From positions 496,001 to 560,000 of the forward strand of contig JBAIAC010000132.1 in the NCBI GenBank assembly GCA_037349315.1: DNA of 64,000 nt. The letters run 5' to 3'. Below, in pieces: positions 42,701 to 54,500 of the stretch (position 1 is its first letter; every line of letters begins with the position of its first letter). Below the pieces are notes generated by a model. That model made no database searches, was not told where the DNA came from, and saw only the letters and a list, made by a program, of their open reading frames with translations. Both the position numbers and the translations under genes were made by a program. Origin of the DNA: Chelydra serpentina (taxonomy: Eukaryota; Chordata; Testudines; Chelydridae).

Positions 42701-45700
42701 ACACCGGGTGCCACGTGGGGTAATGCACACAGCATCTCTCTCAGAGAGCAACAGTGACACCGGGTGGCCACATGGGGTAATGCACACAGCGTCTCTCTCA
42801 GAGAGCAACAGCGACACCGGGTGGCCACGTGCGGTAATGCACACAGCATCTGTCTCAGAGAGCGACAGTGACACTGGGTGGACACGTGGGGTAATGCACA
42901 CAGCATCTCTCTCAGAGAGCAACAGTGACACCGGGTGGACACGTGGGGTAATGCACACAGCCTCTCTCTCAGAGAGCGACAATGACACTGAGTGGCCACG
43001 TAGGGTAATGCACACAGCGTCTCTCTCAGAGAGCAACAGTGACACCGCGTGGCCACATGGGGTAATGCACACAGCATCTCTCTCAGAGAGCAACAGTGAC
43101 ACCGGGTGGACACGTGGGGTAATGCACACAGCCTCTCTCTCAGAGAGCGACAATGACACTGAGTGGCCACGTAGGGTAATGCACACAGCGTCTCTCTCAG
43201 AGAGCAACAGTGACACCAGGTGGCCACATGGGGTAATGCACACAGCATCTCTCTCAGAGAGCAACAGTGACACCGGGTGGCCACATGGGGTAATGCACAC
43301 AGCATCTCTCTCAGAGAGCAACAGTGACACCGGGTGGCCACGTGCGCTAATGCACACAGCATCAGTCTCAGAGAGCGACAGTGACACTGGGTGGCCACGT
43401 GGGGTAATGCACACAGCATCTCTCTCAGAGAGCGACAGTTACACCGGGTGGCCACGTGGGGTAATGCACACAGCGTCTCTCTCAGGGAGCGACAGTGACA
43501 ACGGGTGGCCACGTGGGGTAATGCACACAGCATCCCGCTCAGAGATCAACAGTGACACTGGGTGTAATGCACACAGCATCTCTCTCGGAGAGTAACAGTG
43601 TCTCTGGGTGGCCTCGTGGGGTAATGCACACAGCGTCTCTCTCAGAGAGCAACAGTGACTCTGGGTGGCCACGTGGGGTAACGCACACAGTGCCTCTCTC
43701 AGAGAGCAACAGTGACACCGGGTGGCCACGTGGGGTAATGCACACAGCGTCTCTCAGAGAGCAACAGTGACACCGGGTGGCCACGTGGGGTAATGCACAC
43801 AGCATCTCTCTCAGAGAGCAACAGTGACACCGGGTGGCCACGTGGGGTAATGCACACAGCATCTCTCAGAGAGCTACAGTGACACCGAGTGGCCACGTGG
43901 GGTAATGCACACAGCATCTCTCTCAGAGAGCAACAGTGACACTGGATGGCCACGTGGGGTAATGCACACAGCGTCTCTCTCAGAGAGCAACAGTGACACT
44001 GGATGGCCACGTGGGGTAATGCACACAGCGTCTCTCTCAGAGAGCAACAGTGACACCACGTGGCCACGTTGGGTAATGCACACAGCGTCTCTCTCAGAGA
44101 GCAACAGCGACACCGGGTGGCCACGTGGGGTAATGCACACAGCGTCTCTCTCAGAGAGCAACAGTGACACCGGGTGGCCACGTGGGGTAATGCACACAGC
44201 GTCTCTCAGAGAGCAACAGTGACACCGGGTGGCCACGTGGGGTAATGCACACAGCATCTCTCTCAGAGAGCAACAGTGACACTGGATGGCCACGTGGGGT
44301 AATGCACACAGCGTCTCTCTCAGAGAGCAACAGTGACACCACGTGGCCACGTTGGGTAATGCACACAGCGTCTCTCTCAGAGAGCAACAGCGACACCGGG
44401 TGGCCACGTGGGGTAATGCACACAGCATCTCTCTCGGAGAGCAACAGGGACTCTGGATGGCCACACGGGATAATGCACACAGCATCTCTCTCAGAGAGCA
44501 AGAGCAACACTGGGTGGCCACACGGGATAATGCACACAGAAACTCTCTAAGAGAGCGACAGTGACACTGGGTGGCCACGTGGAGTAATGCACACAGCATC
44601 TCTGTCAGAGAGCAACAGTGACACGGGGTGGCCAGACGGGGTGATGCACACAGCGTTGCTCTCAGAGAGCGACAGTGACACTGCGTGGCCACGTGGGGTA
44701 ATGCACAAAGCGTCTCTCTCAGAGAGCAAGAGCGACACTAGGAGGCCACACAGGGTAATGCACACAGCTTCTCTCTCAGAGAGTGAAAGTGAGACTGGGT
44801 GGCCACGTGGCGTAATGCACACAGCGTCTCAGAGAGCAACAATGACACCGGGTGGCCACGTGGGGTAATGCACACAGCGTCTCTCTCAGAGAGCAACAGT
44901 GACACCGGGTGCCACGTGGGGTAATGCACACAGCGTCTCTGTCAGAGAGCAACAGCGACACCGGGTGGCCACGTGCGGTAATGCACACAGCATCTGTCTC
45001 AGAGAGCGACAGTGACACCGGGTGGACACGTGGGGTAATGCACACAGCATCTCTCTCAGAGAGCAACAGTGACACCGGGTGGACACGTGGGGTAATGCAC
45101 ACAGCCTCTCTCTCAGAGAGCGACAATGACACTGAGTGGCCACGTAGGGTAATGCACACAGCGTCTCTCTCAGAGAGCAACAGTGACACCGGGTGGCCAC
45201 GTGCGGTAATGCACACAGCATCAGTCTCAGAGAGCGATAGTGACACCGGGTGGCCACGTGGGGCAATGCACACAGCATCTCTCTCAGGGAGCGACAGTTA
45301 CACCGGGTGGCCACGTGGGGTAATGCACACAGCGTCTCTCTCAGGGAGCGACAGTGACACCGGGTGGCCACGTGGGGTAATGCACACAGCATCCCGCTCA
45401 GAGATCAACAGTGACACTGGGTGTAATGCACACAGCATCTCTCTCGGAGAGCAACAGTGTCTCTGGGTGGCCTCGTGGGGTAATTCACACAGCATCTCTC
45501 TCGGAGAGCAACAGTGTCTCTGGGTGGCCACGTGGGGTAACGCACACAGTGCCTCTCTCAGAGAGCAACAGTGACACCGGGTGGCCACGTGGGGTAATGC
45601 ACACAGCGTCTCTCAGAGAGCAACAGTGACACCGGGTGGCCACGTGGGGTAATGCACACAGCGTCTCTCTCAGAGAGCAACAGTGACACTGGATGGCCAC

Positions 45701-46248
45701 GTGGGGTAATGCACACAGCGTCTCTCTCAGAGAGCAACAGTGACACCCGGTGGCCACGTGGGGTAATGCACACGGCATCTCTCTCAGAGAGCGACAGTGA
45801 CACCACGTGGCCACGTTGGGTAATGCACACAGCGTCTCTCTCGGAGAGCGACAGTGACAGTAGGTGGCCACGTGGGGTAATACACACATCATCTCTCTCA
45901 GAGAGCAACAGTGACACTGGGCGGCCACGTGCGGTAATCCTCACAGAGTCTCTCTCAGAGAGCAACAGTGACAACGGGTGGCCACGTGGGGTAATGCACA
46001 CAGCGTCTCTCTCAGAGAGCAACAGTGACACCGGGTGGCCACGTGGGGTAATGCACACAGCATCTCTCTCAGAGAGCAACAGTGATACCTGGTGGCCACG
46101 TGGGGTAATGCACACAGCGTCTCTCTCAGAGAGCAACAGTGACACCGGGTGGCCACGTGGGGTAATGCACACAGCGTCTCTCTCAGAGAGCGACAGTGAC
46201 ACCGGGTGGCCACGTCGGGCAATGCACACAGCATCTCTGTCAGAGAGC
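39771..46248 (+). repeat. 57-bp satellite array, left arm (about 113 units)
   Basis: Tandem units of 57 bp: GTAATGCACACAGCG, then TCTCTCTCAGAGAGC, then AACAGTGACACCGGGTGG, then CCACGTGGG (overlapping). Most units hold the palindrome CCACGTGG, an E-box, and CTCTCTCAGAGAG, a perfect hairpin around one base. Variants have CCACATGG, CCACACGG, or a 4-bp loss in the CT run. Blocks of several units recur as higher-order copies (near 41575, 42240 and 44440; and near 43555 and 45415). No unique spacers exist. Open frames in several phases follow from 57 = 19 codons. Confidence 0.97.
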
Positions 46249-46789
46249 TCACCTCTCATACCGGGTGGAGAAGCTGGAGAAAGTGGTGGCAGGTCTTCGA
46301 TGGGTCGGCTGGTAGAGCGAAGGTCTGGAGCCAGCGCTCAGGAAATCATCCTTACATCGCCCTTGTGATTCCAGCTTGAAGGGGAGCTTCTTTTCCTTCC
46401 CCTTGCTGAGAAGGAGCAAGAGAAGAAAGAAAGCTCACATGGGCCAACTGTGTACACAAGCACACGCTGCTTTTCCTTGCTGTGGGGTGTGAAATAAGGG
46501 ACTCATGGCAGGTAAACCCACTGCTGCCCTTCCAGAAAACAGCCCAGCCCTGACCCCAAAGAGCAGGCTAAAACCTGGGGGTGAACTAGGGTCCTCTAGA
46601 TCATCAGTCTAATGCTCTCCTCACTGAGCTACTTCAGCATCTACAAGTGACTATTTGGACATGCTGCTTCTGTGTCTGGGATGTTTTTGTCAGTCCTGGC
46701 ACACAAGAAGGACGTCATTGCGAGAGGCCCATGAGGGGAAGATGAATCTTTGCCGGCCTTACTCAGCCCTGTAATGTGTTACCCTGGAC
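46249..46789 (+). other. Val-Phe cassette flank beside the left array
   Basis: Matches 18285-18770 in order and orientation (CTTGAAGG...GAGCTTCTTTTCCTTCC, then the Phe-like relic, then AGGACGTCATTGCGAG). The satellite begins at the point where the normal cassette would continue toward tRNA-Val. Confidence 0.75.
46566..46638 (-). pseudogene. tRNA-Phe-derived relic with GAT anticodon
   Basis: The body is tRNA-Phe (TAGCTCAGTGAGGAGAGC, TTAGA-CTGATGA-TCTAG), but the anticodon reads GAT (Ile) after one change from GAA. The T arm ACCCTAGTTCACCCCCAGG is disturbed. Confidence 0.7.
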
Positions 46790-47868
46790 TCAGCTCTCCA
46801 TTGGTCTGTCTCCTTTGGGGCAGGGACCATAACACGTCCTGCTGCATTCGTTATTTCAAAGGGTGGTTTAGGATTTTCAGTCTCAGACACGGTGCACAAA
46901 GCAGGACTCCACCCTCGGCGTAAACTAAATGAGCCGCCCACAGATTCTGGCAGCCACAAGGAGCCATTTGGTGTGAGAGTCAGACCTGCCCCTGTCCCAG
47001 AGGGAGGGGTCGTCTGGGAGGGGCCTGGAACACGGACGTGTCGGCTCTTAACTCCCAAACTTTCAGTAACTCTGTTATCAGTGCCTGGGAGTGTAATTTA
47101 AACCATAAAAACAGCCACACTGGGCTAGACCAAAGGTCCATCTAGCTCCATATTTTGTTTTCTGACATTAGCCAATACCAGCTGCACCAAAAGTCACTTA
47201 ACAAGGCACCACTAGGAGATGAACCCAGGATCTCGTGATTACAAAGCTGGTGCTTTAACCAGCTATGCCATGGTGCCTGCCTGTTACCAATGGATGGTGT
47301 TTTCTCACACCTGACTCCCTGCCAGCCCCCACCTGGGCCTTTGCTTGTGTTTGGATTGTGCAAAGCAGAGGAGCAGGGGAAGGTTTCCTGGCAAGCTGTG
47401 TGTGTGTGAACCCTTGGCCAGGTCTGCACTACAAAGTTATTTCAGCATCATTATATTGCTCAGGCGTGTGAAAAACACACGACTCTCCCTCCGTCGCCAG
47501 CTTTTGGCCGGTGCACACACGGCAATGCCACGTCTGGCGACAAAACTGCCCTCTGCTGGCGAGAAAATAAACCCACCTCGACGAGAGGCCTGGAGCTTTT
47601 TGCAGCAAACTGAGAGTGACAAAGTGTCAGTGTAGACGCTGCTGGTCATTATATCACCAGAACTGGCCTCTGCCAGTATCCCACAATGCCCGCCGGGAAC
47701 TCCCTGCCCTGCGATCCTGCTCCAGAGGCTGGGCCCCTCCCCTCTCATCGCTCCGGGAAGTTCTGACGGCTGAGCCTGCTGCTCTGCTCCGGCAGCAAGG
47801 AGCAAATCACTGCCGGGGATGCTGCTCTCCCGCACGGCGACCACGGAGCTGGGGGGCGAAGCTCCTTA
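46790..47868 (-). repeat. Inverted copy of the 32.4-33.85 kb block
   Basis: Minus-strand duplicate, lacking the hAT element and the SINE found in the other copy. It forms most of the spacer between the two satellite arrays. Small indels show that the copies have diverged. Confidence 0.9.
47204..47277 (-). pseudogene. tRNA-Thr (TGT) relic
   Basis: A 74-nt Thr copy with perfect acceptor but a broken anticodon stem (CCAGC-TTTGTAA-TCACG) and T-stem change (CTGGG against CCTAG). It is the inverted partner of the intact gene at 33364. Confidence 0.75.
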
Positions 47869-48235
47869 CAGTGGGGGGGGCCACCGGCATCCGAACTGTG
47901 CTGCCCCCATGACACCCCTTTCCCCCAAGTACCTGCACTCACGCCTCCCCTTCTCCCTGAGACCCCAACCCTACACCCCCCCTTCTCCCTGAGACCCCAA
48001 CCCTACACCGCCCTGTCTCCCTGAGACCCTGCCCTTCCCCTCCCCCTGGGGCCACACCCACAGAACGCCTCTTCCCCCCAAGACTCTGCCTCATCCCGCC
48101 ATCCATCCTTCGTCCTTATGGCTGGTAAAAAGTGGTGGGGCTCATGGCCCTCTAAATCCCCTGTTCCCCGCATGGCGAACATGGAGGTACCACTGCGCTT
48201 TGAGAAAACAGCCCAGCCCCTGCAGAGACAGAACA

Positions 48236-48308
48236 TGCCAATCCCTGGGGTTGGACCTGGGACCGCTAGATCTTCAGTCTAACGGTCACCTGACTGAGCT
48301 ACTTCAGC
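48236..48308 (-). pseudogene. tRNA-Phe (GAA) relic
   Basis: A 73-nt Phe copy with intact anticodon arm core TTAGA-CTGAAGA-TCTAG, but GTCCAAC in the T loop and two acceptor mismatches (6:67, 7:66). Confidence 0.7.
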
Positions 48309-48404
48309 ACCTTTATGACTTTCTCTGTCCAGGTCATTTCAGGCTCTGCTGTAGGAAAAGCCAGCGTGGGCTTGTGCACCCAGTTGGCCCATCTGGGCTA
48401 TCTG

Positions 48405-48584
48405 TCTTCTCTTGCTCTTTCTCAGCGAGGGGAAGGAAAAGAAGCTCCCCTTCAAGCTGGAGTCACAAGGGTGACGTAAGGATGACTTCCTGGGAGCCGG
48501 CTCCAGGTCTTTGCTCTACCAGCCGACCCACCGAAGAGCTGCCACCACTTTCTCCAGCTTCGCCATCCAGAGTGAGAGGTGGGG
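48405..48584 (-). other. Val cassette flank beside the right array
   Basis: Matches 9750-9935 and, inverted, 46255-46440. The words CTGCCACCACTTTCTCCAGC followed by CACCTCTCA-type sequence border both arrays in mirror image. Confidence 0.75.
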
Positions 48585-51500
48585 CACCCGGTGTCACTGT
48601 CGCTCTCTGAGAGAGACGCTGTGTGCATTACCCCACATGGCCACCCGGTGTCACTGTCGCTCTCTGAGAGAGACGCTGTGAGCATTACCCCACGTGGCCA
48701 CCCAGTGTCACTGTCGCTTTCTGAGAGAGACGCTGTGTGCATTACCCCACGTGGCCACCCAGTGTCACTGTCGCTTTCTGAGAGAGACGCTGTGTGCATT
48801 ACCCCACATGGCCACCCGGTGTCACTGTCGCTCTCTGAGAGAGACGCTGTGAGCATTACCCCACGTGGCCACCCAGTGTCACTGTCGCTTTCTGAGAGAG
48901 ACGCTGTGTGCATTACCCCACATGGCCACCCGGTGTCACTGTCGCTCTCTGAGAGAGACGCTGTGTGCATTACCCCACGTGGCCACCCAGTGTCACTGTT
49001 GCTCTCTGAGAGAGACGCTGTGTGCATTACCCCACGTGGCCACCCGGTGTCACTGTCGCTCTCTGAGAGAGATGCTGTGTGAATTACCCCACGTGGCCAC
49101 CCGGTGTCGCTCTTGCTCTCTGAGAGAGACGCTGTGTGCATTACCCCACGTGGCCACCCGGTGTCACTGTCATTCTCTGAGAGAGATGCTGTGTGCATTA
49201 CCCCACGTGGCCACCCGGTGTCACTGTCATTCTCTGAGAGACATGCTCTGTGCATTACCCCACGTGGCAACCCGGTGTCACTGTTGCTCTCTGAGAGAGA
49301 CGCTGTGTGCATTACCCCACGTGGCCACCCGGTGCCACTGTTGCTCTCTGAGAGAGACGCTGTGTGCATTACCCCACGTGGCCACCCGGTGTCGCTCTTG
49401 CTCTCTGAGAGAGACGCTGTGTGCATTACCCCACGTGGCCACCCGGTGTCACTGTTGCTCTCTGAGAGAGACGTTGTGTGCATTACCCCACGTGGCCACC
49501 CGGTGTCACTGTCACTCTCTGAGAGAGACGCTGTGTGCGTTACCCCACATAGCCACCCGGTGTCACTGTCATTCTCTGAGAGAGATGCTGTGTGCATTAC
49601 CCCACGTGGCCACCCGGTGTCACTGTCATTCTCTGAGAGAGATGCTGTGTGCATTACCCCACGTGGCCACCCGGTGCCACTGTTGCTCTCTGAGAGAGAC
49701 GCTGTGTGCATTACCCCACGTGGCCACCCGGTGCCACTGTTGCTCTCTGAGAGAGACGCTGTGTGCATTACCCCACTTGGCCACCCGGTGCCACTGTTGC
49801 TCTCTGAGAGAGACGCTGTGTGCATTACCCCACGTGGCCACCTGGTGTCACTGTCGCTCTCTGAGAGAGACGCTGTGTGCATTACCCGACGTGGCAACCT
49901 GGTGTCACTGTTGCTCTCTGAGAGAGATGCTGTGTGCATTACCGCACGTGGCCACCCGGTGTCATTGTCACTCTCTGAGAGAGATGCTGTGTGCATTACC
50001 CCACGTGGCCACGCGGTGTCACTGTTGCTCTCTGAGAGAGACGCTGTGTGCATTACCCCATGTGGCCACCCGGTGTCACTGTCGCTCTCTGAGAGAGATG
50101 CTGTGTGCATTACCCCACGTGGCCACCCGGTGTCGCTCTTGCTCTCTGAGAGAGACGCTGTGTGCATTACCCCACGTGGCAACCCGGTGTCACTGTCACT
50201 CTCTGAGAGAGACGCTGTGTGCGTTACCCCACATAGCCACCCGGTGTCACTGTCATTCTCTGAGAGAGATGCTGTGTGCATTACCCCACGTGGCCACCCG
50301 GTGTCACTGTCATTCTCTGAGAGAGATGCTGTGTGCATTACCCCACGTGGCAACCCGTTGTCACTGTTGCTCTCTGAGAGAGACGCTGTGTGCATTACCC
50401 CACGTGGCCACCCGGTGCCACTGTTGCTCTCTGAGAGAGACGCTGTGTGCATTACCCCACGTGGCCACCCGGTGTCACTGTCACTCTCTGAGAGAGATGC
50501 TGTGTGCATTACCCCACGTGGCCACCCGGTGCCACTGTTGCTCTCTGAGAGAGATGCTGTGTGCATTACCCCACGTGGCCACCCGGTGTCACTGTTGCTC
50601 TCTGAGGGAGACGCTGTGTGCATTACCCCACGTGGCCACCTGGTGTCACTGTTGCTCTCTGAGAAAGACGCTGTGTGCATTACGCCACGTGGCCACCCAG
50701 TCTCACTTTCGCTCTCTGATAGAGACGCTGTGTGCATTACCCCGTGTGGCCTCCCAGTGTCGCTCTTGCTCTCTGAGAGAGACGCTGTGTGCATTACCCC
50801 ACATGGCCACCCGGTGTCACTATCACTCTCTGAGAGAGACGCTGTGTGCGTTACCCCACATAGCCACCCGGTGTCACTGTCATTCTCTGAGAGAGATGCT
50901 GTGTGCATTACCCCACGTGGACACCCGGTGTCACTGTCATTCTCTGAGAGAGATGCTGTGTGCATTACCCCACGTGGCCACCCGGTGTCACTGTTGCTCT
51001 CTGAGAGAGACACTGTGTGCATTACCCCACGTGGCCACCCGGTGTCACTGTTGCTCTCTGAGAGAGACGCTGTGTGCATTACCCCACGTGGCCACCCGGT
51101 GTCACTGTTGCTCTCTGAGAGAGACGCTGTGTGCATTACCCCACGTGGCCACCCGGTGTCACTGTTGCTCTCTGAGAGAGACGCTGTGTGCATTACCCCA
51201 TGTGGCCACCCGGTGTCACTGTTGCTCTCTGAGAGAGACGCTGTGTGCATTACCCCATGTGGCCACCCGGTGTCACTGTCGCTCTCTGAGAGAGATGCTG
51301 TGTGCATTACCCCACGTGGCCACCTGGTGTGGCTCTTGCTCTCTGAGAGAGAGACGCTGTGTGCATTACCCCACGTGGCCACCCGATGTCACTGTTGGTC
51401 TCTGAGAGAGACGCTGTGTGCATTACCCCACGTGGCCATCCGGTGCCACTGTTGGTCTCTGAGAGAGACGCTGTGTGCATTACCCCATGTGGCCACCCGG

Positions 51501-54500
51501 TGTCACTGTCACTCTCTGAGAGAGACGCTGTGTGCGTTACCCCACATAGCCACCCGGTGTCACTGTCATTCTCTCAGAGAGATGCTGTGTGCATTACCCC
51601 ACGTGGCCACCCGGTGTCACTGTCATTCTCTGAGAGAGACGCTGTGTGCATTACCCCACGTGGCAACCCGGTGCCACTGTTGCTCTCTGAGAGAGACGCT
51701 GTGTGTGTTACCCCACGTGGCCACCCGGTGTCACTGTTGCTCTCTGAGAGAGACGCTGTGTGCATTACCGCACGTGGCCACCTGGTGTCACTGTTGCTCT
51801 CTGAGAGAGACGCTGTGTGCATTACCCCACGTGGCCACCCGGTGTCACTGTCATTCTCTGAGAGAGACGCTGTGTGCATTACCCCACGTGGCCACCTGGT
51901 GTCACTGTTGCTCTCTGAGAGAGATGCTGTGTGCATTACCCCACGTGGCCACCCGGTGCCACTGTTGCTCTCTGAGAGAGACGCTGTGTGTATTACCCCA
52001 CGTGGCCACCCGGTGTCACTGTTGCTCTCTGAGAGAGACGCTGTGTGCATTACCCCACGTGGCCACCCGGTGCCACTGTTGCTCTCTGAGAGAGACGCTG
52101 TGTGTATTACCCCACGTGGCCACCCGGTGTCACTGTTGCTCTCTGAGAGAGACGCTGTGTGCATTACCCCACGTGGCCACCTGGTGTCACTGTTGCTCTC
52201 TGAGAGAGACGCTGTGTGCATTACCCCACAGGACCCCCCGGTGCCACTGTTGCTCTCTGAGAGAGACGCTGTGTGCATTACCCCACGTGGCCACCCGGTG
52301 TCACTGTTGCTCTCTGAGAGAGACGCTGTGTGCATTACCCCACGTGGCCACCCGGTGTCACTGTTGCTCTCTGAGAGAGACGCTGTGTGCATTACCCCAC
52401 GTGGCCACCCGGTGTCACTGTTGCTCTCTGAGAGAGACGCTGTGTGCATTACCCCACAGGGCCCCCCGGTGTCGCTGTTGCTCTCTTAGAGAGACGCTGT
52501 GTGCATTATCCCACGTGGCCACCCGGTGTCGCTTTATCTCTCTCAGAGAGACGCTGTGTGCATTACCCCACGTGGCCACCCGGTGTCGCTGTTGCTCTCT
52601 TAGAGAGACGCTGTGTGCATTACCCCACGTGGCCAGCCGGTGTCGCTGTTGCTCTCTGAGAGAGAAGCTGTGTGCATTACCCCACGTGGCCACTCCGTGT
52701 CATTGTCGCTCTCTGAGAGAGATGCTGTGTGCATTACCCCATGTGGCCACCCGGTGTCACTCTCGCTCTCTGAGAGAGACGCTGTGTGTGTTACCCCACG
52801 TGGCCACCCGGTGTTACTGTCGCTCTCTGAGAGAGACGCTGTGTGCGTTACCCCACGTGGCCACCCAGTGTCACTGTTGCTCCCTGAGAGAGACGCTGTG
52901 TGCATTACCCCACGTGGCCATCCGGTGTCACTGTTGCTCTCTGAGATAGACGCTGTGTGCATTACCCCACTTGGCCACCCAGTGTCGCTGTTGCTCTCTG
53001 AGAGAGACGCTGTGTGCATTACCCCACATGGCCACCCGGTGTCACTGTTGCTCTCTGACAGAGATGCTGTGTGCATTACCCCACGTGGCCACCCGGTGTT
53101 ACTGTCGCTCTCTGAGAGAGACGCTGTGTGCGTTACCCCACGTGGCCACCCAGTGTCACTGTTGCTCCCTGAGAGAGACGCTGTGTGCATTACCCCACGT
53201 GGCCATCCGGTGTCACTGTTGCTCTCTAAGAGAGATGCTGTGCGCATTACCCCGTGTGGCCCCCCAGTGTTGCTCTTGCTCTCTGAGAGAGACGCTGTGT
53301 GCGTTACCCCACATAGCCACCCGGTGTCACTGTCATTCTCTGAGAGAGATGCTGTGTGCATTACCCCACGTGGCCACCCGGTGTCACTGTCATTCTCTGA
53401 GAGAGATGCTGTGTGCATTACCCCACGTGGCCACCCGGTGTCACTGTTGCTCTCTGAGAGAGACGCTGTGTGCATTACCCCACGTGGCCACCCGGTGTCA
53501 CTGTCACTCTCTGAGAGAGACGCTGTGTGCGTTACCCCACATAGCCACCCGGTGTCACTGTCATTCTCTGAGAGAGATGCTGTGTGCATTACCCTACGTG
53601 GCCACCCGGTGTCACTGTCATTCTCTGAGAGAGACGCTGTGTGCATTACCCCACATGGCCACCCGGTGTCACTGTCGCTCTCTGAGAGAGACGCTGTATG
53701 TATTACCCCACATGGCCACCCGGTGTCGCTGTTACTCTCTGAGAGAGAAGCTGTGTGCATTACCCCATGTGGCCACCCGGTGTCCCTGTCGCTCTCTGAG
53801 AGAGATGCTGTGTGCATTACCCCACGTGGCCACTCCGTGTCACTGTCGCTCTCTGAGAGAGATGCTGTGTGCATTACCCCACGTGGCCACTCCGTGTCAC
53901 TCTCGCTCTCTGAGAGAGACGCTGTGTGTGTTACCCCACGTGGCCACCCGGTGTCACTGTTGCTCTCTGAGAGAGACGCTGTGTGCATTACCCCACGTGG
54001 CCACCCACTGTCACTGTTGCTCTCTCAGAGAGACGCTGTGTGCATTACCCCATGGGGCCACCAGGTGTCACTGTTGCTCTCTGAGAGAGATGCTGTGTGC
54101 ATTACCCCACGTGGCCACCCGGTGTCACTGTTGCTCTCTGAGAGAGACGCTGTGTGCATTACCCCACGTGGCCACCCAGTGTCACTGTTGCTCTCTCAGA
54201 GAGACGCTGTGTGCATTACCCCACGTGGCCACCCGGTGTCACTGTTGCTCTCTGAGAGAGACGCTGTGTGCATTATCCCATGTGGCCACCCGGTGTCACT
54301 GTCGCTCTCTGAGAGAGATGCTGTGTGCATTACCCCACGTGGCCACACGGTGTCACTGTCGCTCTCTGAGAGAGACGCTGTGTGCATTACCCCACGTGGC
54401 CACACGGTGTCACTGTCGCTCTCTGAGAGAGACGCTGTGTGCATTACCCCACATGGCCAGCCGGTGTCGCTGTTGCTCTCTGAGAGAGAAGCTGTGTGCA

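Noticed and set aside
39771..46248. Centromeric or telomeric repeat
   Set aside because: No TTAGGG runs and no CENP-B box-like TTCG...CGGG pattern were noticed; two short arrays are not evidence of a centromere.
39655..46368. Many long open frames on both strands of the left 57-bp array
   Set aside because: They follow from a 57-bp unit without stops in several phases, overlap on both strands, begin inside repeats and have no splice or promoter context.
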